Source of the DNA: Methanosarcinales archaeon
GTDB taxonomy: Archaea > Halobacteriota > Syntropharchaeia > Alkanophagales > Methanospirareceae
DNA length: 7,421 nucleotides
Assembly: GCA_003661125.1 (NCBI GenBank)
Contig: QMVO01000077.1
Coordinates: 1-7,421, forward strand
Direction: 5' to 3'
This document shows positions 5,517-7,421 of this stretch, piece by piece. Position numbers and translations under genes: made by a program. Position 1 is the first letter of the stretch, and each line of letters begins with the position of its first letter. Below the pieces are notes generated by a model, which searched no databases, had not been told where the DNA came from, and saw nothing but the letters and a program-made list of their open reading frames with translations.

Positions 5517-5551
5517 GAATGAAAATCCCATGTATATCTCAACTTTCATTC
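5517..5551. repeat. Inverted repeat upstream of the rpl18e promoter
   Basis: GAATGAAA at 5517-5524 and TTTCATTC at 5544-5551 form a perfect 8-base inverted repeat with a 19-base spacer. On the minus strand it lies between the ftr stop and the rpl18e TATA box. It could be a regulator binding site, or a weak hairpin at the end of the ftr transcript. Neither role is shown by the sequence. Confidence 0.5.
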
Positions 5552-5598
5552 CTTTTATCCTCTGATGATAATACGTTAATCCATAAAAGCAGTGGGCA

Positions 5599-6495
5599 TC
5601 AGTCCACTATCTCCCTCAAGTAAACCTTATACTTGCCCAATCTCCCACCATAATTCCCCGCTGATATCTTCACCAATCCCTCGACATCCCTAACACTATC
5701 TATTGCTGCTTTCATCGCCTCTTTTACCACGTCAAGCGAAACACCATTTATAACGATTTCCGGAATGAAATTCACATCTTCCGGGACTCTCGACCCGCTT
5801 ATTTTATCCTTTAGCGAAGGGCAATAAGGATGGTTGGTGGTGGGACCAATCTCGGGATATTTTGTTTCCGGTTTAGAGCCGGCTGCGCAAATATCAAAAG
5901 GGGCGATAGTGCCTTCTATTCTGTTTATTGCGCTGAGTGCCTTTTCACCCGCTTCTAATGCCGCTTCTAAATTCGTACATAAAAACCACAAGTTCCCGCC
6001 CATTACTCCCTTTTTATAGCCCAAAAAACGTTCTACGAGAAATTCTCCCATCATTATCGGCACTACTATCACCTTCCTTCCAAACCTTTGCTCTATTGTT
6101 TCGTATCCATCGCCGCAATGCCCTATCCTGTCCAGGGTGTCAATTTGTCCCTCTGAACCAAGATCAGAAGAGAAGGCATTGAAGACGGACGTCGTGGGTA
6201 CCACCAGTATTCCCTGCCGTACCCGTTTCGATATTTCGTATTCCAGTTTTTTTGCGGCATCTTCGTCTTTATCGTAATTCACCCATAGTTGAACCATTGC
6301 TCCTTTTCTGCTGTCAGGTGTTTCGTGCTCGTTCAGCCACTCTTCTATCCCTCCCTCTGCTTCGCCGAAGACCGTGGAAGGCAGCGCAGTAGCGCCGTAA
6401 GCAGCTCGTTTCAGTCTCTTCTCGTCTTTCGCCGTTATGCATATTCTTGCAAATAATCCTTCAAACGCTTCACAATAGGTGTTCTCGATTTCCAT
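5599..6495 (-). CDS. ftr: Formylmethanofuran:tetrahydromethanopterin formyltransferase, divergent
   Basis: Ftr moves the formyl group between formylmethanofuran and N5 of tetrahydromethanopterin in the cytoplasm; it works in CO2 reduction to methane or in reverse during methyl oxidation. Length is 298 residues, as for the family. Matching blocks are the N-terminal TYCEAFEGLFARICITA (6-22), ETPDSRKG (58-65), VVPTTSVFNA (98-107), GDGYE (128-132), GVMGGNLWF (163-171), EIVING (246-251) and LVKISAGNYGGRLGKY (274-289). The block that reads about TGFGTSVIMCPAEAGI in Methanopyrus and Archaeoglobus enzymes is here ATALPSTVFGEAEGGI. The usual GGIVASGSK is reduced to ICAAGSK. ATG 6495 has a GGAG ribosome binding site about 8 bases upstream and overlaps the hemD end by 26 bases. 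The family call is firm; that it is the host's main Ftr is likely but unproven. Confidence 0.9.
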   Translation of the reverse strand: MEIENTYCEAFEGLFARICITAKDEKRLKRAAYGATALPSTVFGEAEGGIEEWLNEHETPDSRKGAMVQLWVNYDKDEDAAKKLEYEISKRVRQGILVVPTTSVFNAFSSDLGSEGQIDTLDRIGHCGDGYETIEQRFGRKVIVVPIMMGEFLVERFLGYKKGVMGGNLWFLCTNLEAALEAGEKALSAINRIEGTIAPFDICAAGSKPETKYPEIGPTTNHPYCPSLKDKISGSRVPEDVNFIPEIVINGVSLDVVKEAMKAAIDSVRDVEGLVKISAGNYGGRLGKYKVYLREIVD

Positions 6496-7258
6496 TTTTT
6501 ATCTCCTTCAAAACATCCTCAAACGTGCTTTTTCTCGCAACCAAATCCACTTTCATGTCCTCTTCACGCATGGTTTCGGCAGTCAAATCACCAATAGCAA
6601 TAATTTTCGCATGTTCTAAAACCCCGACAATCTTTTCTTCCATTCTGAATTTCCTGGTGAGTTCTGAAAAAGTTTTAAACGTTAAAGAGCTCGTGAATAT
6701 GATATAGTCAGGTTTATAGGTTACGAACTCCGAAAAAAGCTCCCTTTCCTCTTCAGAATCCTTTATTTCTACTTTATATACCGCAATGTCCCTTACAAAA
6801 GCACCTTTTCCACGTAAAAAGTCCAAAATATCCTGACCACCCTCAGCACTCCGTAGAAAAGCGATTTTTTTATTTCCTACCCCCATATTCTCCGCCAGTA
6901 GTCTCATGAGTCCTTTTGCACTGTATTCCTCAGGCATAAAGTCCACCCGTACACCATGTTTCTTAAGTTCAGAGCTCGTAACCGGACCTATAGCACCGAC
7001 ATTAACAACAGAAAGATTTTTTTTCAAGTCAAATTTTCCTTCACAGATGCTAAATGCTTTCTTTACGCCGTTTAGGCTAGTGAAAACGATGATGTCCACG
7101 CCGTCATTAAAGACTTCTTCTATTTCCTTCAATGCTTCTTCTCTCTCTACCAGTTCAAACACAGGAAAGCCGAAGAAATCAAACCCATATCTATCCGCTT
7201 TTTCTTTTGACCGTTCAAGCACGGACTCAGGTCGAAAAGCTACTATTTTCTTTCTCAC
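6470..7258 (-). CDS. hemD: Uroporphyrinogen-III synthase
   Basis: HemD closes hydroxymethylbilane with inversion of ring D to give uroporphyrinogen III, the precursor of siroheme, cobamides, coenzyme F430 and heme. From GTG 7258 it has 262 residues, the family's normal length. Two alternating alpha/beta domains are visible: VFTSLNGVKKAF (58-69) with NVGAIGPVTSSELKKHGV (86-103), and IIFTSSLTFKTF (186-197) with IIAIGDLTAETM (219-230). The final STFEDVLKEI fits the usual end. The frame is open upstream to 7417, but that stretch is not family-like and contains the promoter. GTG 7258 has AGAGGT about 8 bases before it, which decides the start. HemD sequences are poorly conserved, so the call rests on motif pattern and length. 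It is followed by ftr on the same transcript. Confidence 0.9.
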   Translation of the reverse strand: MRKKIVAFRPESVLERSKEKADRYGFDFFGFPVFELVEREEALKEIEEVFNDGVDIIVFTSLNGVKKAFSICEGKFDLKKNLSVVNVGAIGPVTSSELKKHGVRVDFMPEEYSAKGLMRLLAENMGVGNKKIAFLRSAEGGQDILDFLRGKGAFVRDIAVYKVEIKDSEEERELFSEFVTYKPDYIIFTSSLTFKTFSELTRKFRMEEKIVGVLEHAKIIAIGDLTAETMREEDMKVDLVARKSTFEDVLKEIKNGNREHLL

Positions 7259-7344
7259 TTTAGGTACCTCTCTTTTAAAAAGAATTCTTATGTTTGTTGA
7301 GGCTGTCCAACAATTACCCAACAACAGATAATATTCCCCGCACA

Positions 7345-7356
7345 GATATAAAAAGC
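7345..7356 (-). promoter_or_regulatory. TATA box of the hemD-ftr unit
   Basis: The minus strand reads GCTTTTTATATC, a good archaeal TATA box. Initiation about 25 bases downstream (near 7325) would leave a leader of about 65 bases ahead of GTG 7258. This supports starting hemD at 7258 and not further upstream. Confidence 0.5.
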
Positions 7357-7421
7357 AATTCTTCTTCTCACCACCTCGGCACTTTATAGCCCGATCCCGC
7401 ACGAACTGTGAAAACACATCC

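Noticed and set aside
5561..5572. C-box-like ctgatgat suggesting a C/D box guide RNA
   Set aside because: The first base does not fit the consensus and no suitable D box or second C'/D' pair lies within normal guide RNA distance on either strand.
7259..7417. N-terminal extension of hemD to ATG 7417 (315 residues)
   Set aside because: The extra 53 residues have no HemD character, would exceed family length and cover the best TATA box; GTG 7258 has a proper ribosome binding site.
7368..7421. Possible C-terminal tail of an upstream minus-strand gene (17 codons before a TGA)
   Set aside because: It is too short to recognise and has no codon or motif support, so it cannot be told apart from random open sequence at the window edge.

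Overview
This window is archaeal chromosomal DNA of fairly low GC. The evidence is an Orc1/Cdc6 initiator, ribosomal proteins that exist only in archaea and eukaryotes (L7Ae, S28e, L24e, L18e), the archaeal RNA polymerase subunits Rpo6 (RpoK) and Rpo10 (RpoN), and TATA-type promoters. Formylmethanofuran:tetrahydromethanopterin formyltransferase (Ftr) adds that the host uses the methanofuran/H4MPT C1 pathway. This points to a methanogen, an anaerobic methane or alkane oxidiser, or an Archaeoglobus-like euryarchaeote. The Ftr sequence is divergent. An ANME-1/Methanophagales-like or related lineage would fit, but that is a guess from gene content, not a sequence match.

Layout from left to right: (1) 1-986, minus: most of an APH/choline-kinase-fold small-molecule phosphotransferase, cut off at its C-terminus by the window edge. 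(2) 987-1138: an AT-rich divergent intergenic region with TATA-like elements on both strands and a dyad resembling the archaeal origin recognition box. (3) 1139-3608, plus: orc1/cdc6, rpl7ae, rps28e, rpl24e and ndk packed with very short gaps or overlaps. (4) 3628-5462, minus: rpl18e, rpl13, rps9, rpo10, a tRNA-Pro(CGG) gene and rpo6, read from right to left and meeting ndk tail to tail across 19 bases. (5) 5463-5598: promoter region of the rpl18e operon, with a strong TATA box and an inverted repeat. (6) 5599-7258, minus: hemD followed by ftr, overlapping by 26 bases. (7) 7259-7421: leader and promoter region of hemD.

Most of the window is core information processing. Replication initiation sits directly upstream of one translation cluster (L7Ae-S28e-L24e-Ndk), and the L18e-L13-S9-Rpo10-Rpo6 cluster, which supplies both ribosome and RNA polymerase subunits, converges on it. 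hemD (tetrapyrrole synthesis, used for F430, cobamide or siroheme) and ftr (C1 carrier chemistry) form a separate metabolic pair. I see no CRISPR array, transposon, integrase or defence system. The items most worth checking are the ORB-like dyad beside orc1/cdc6, the unusual Ftr sequence, the tRNA inside the ribosomal operon and the inverted repeat upstream of rpl18e.
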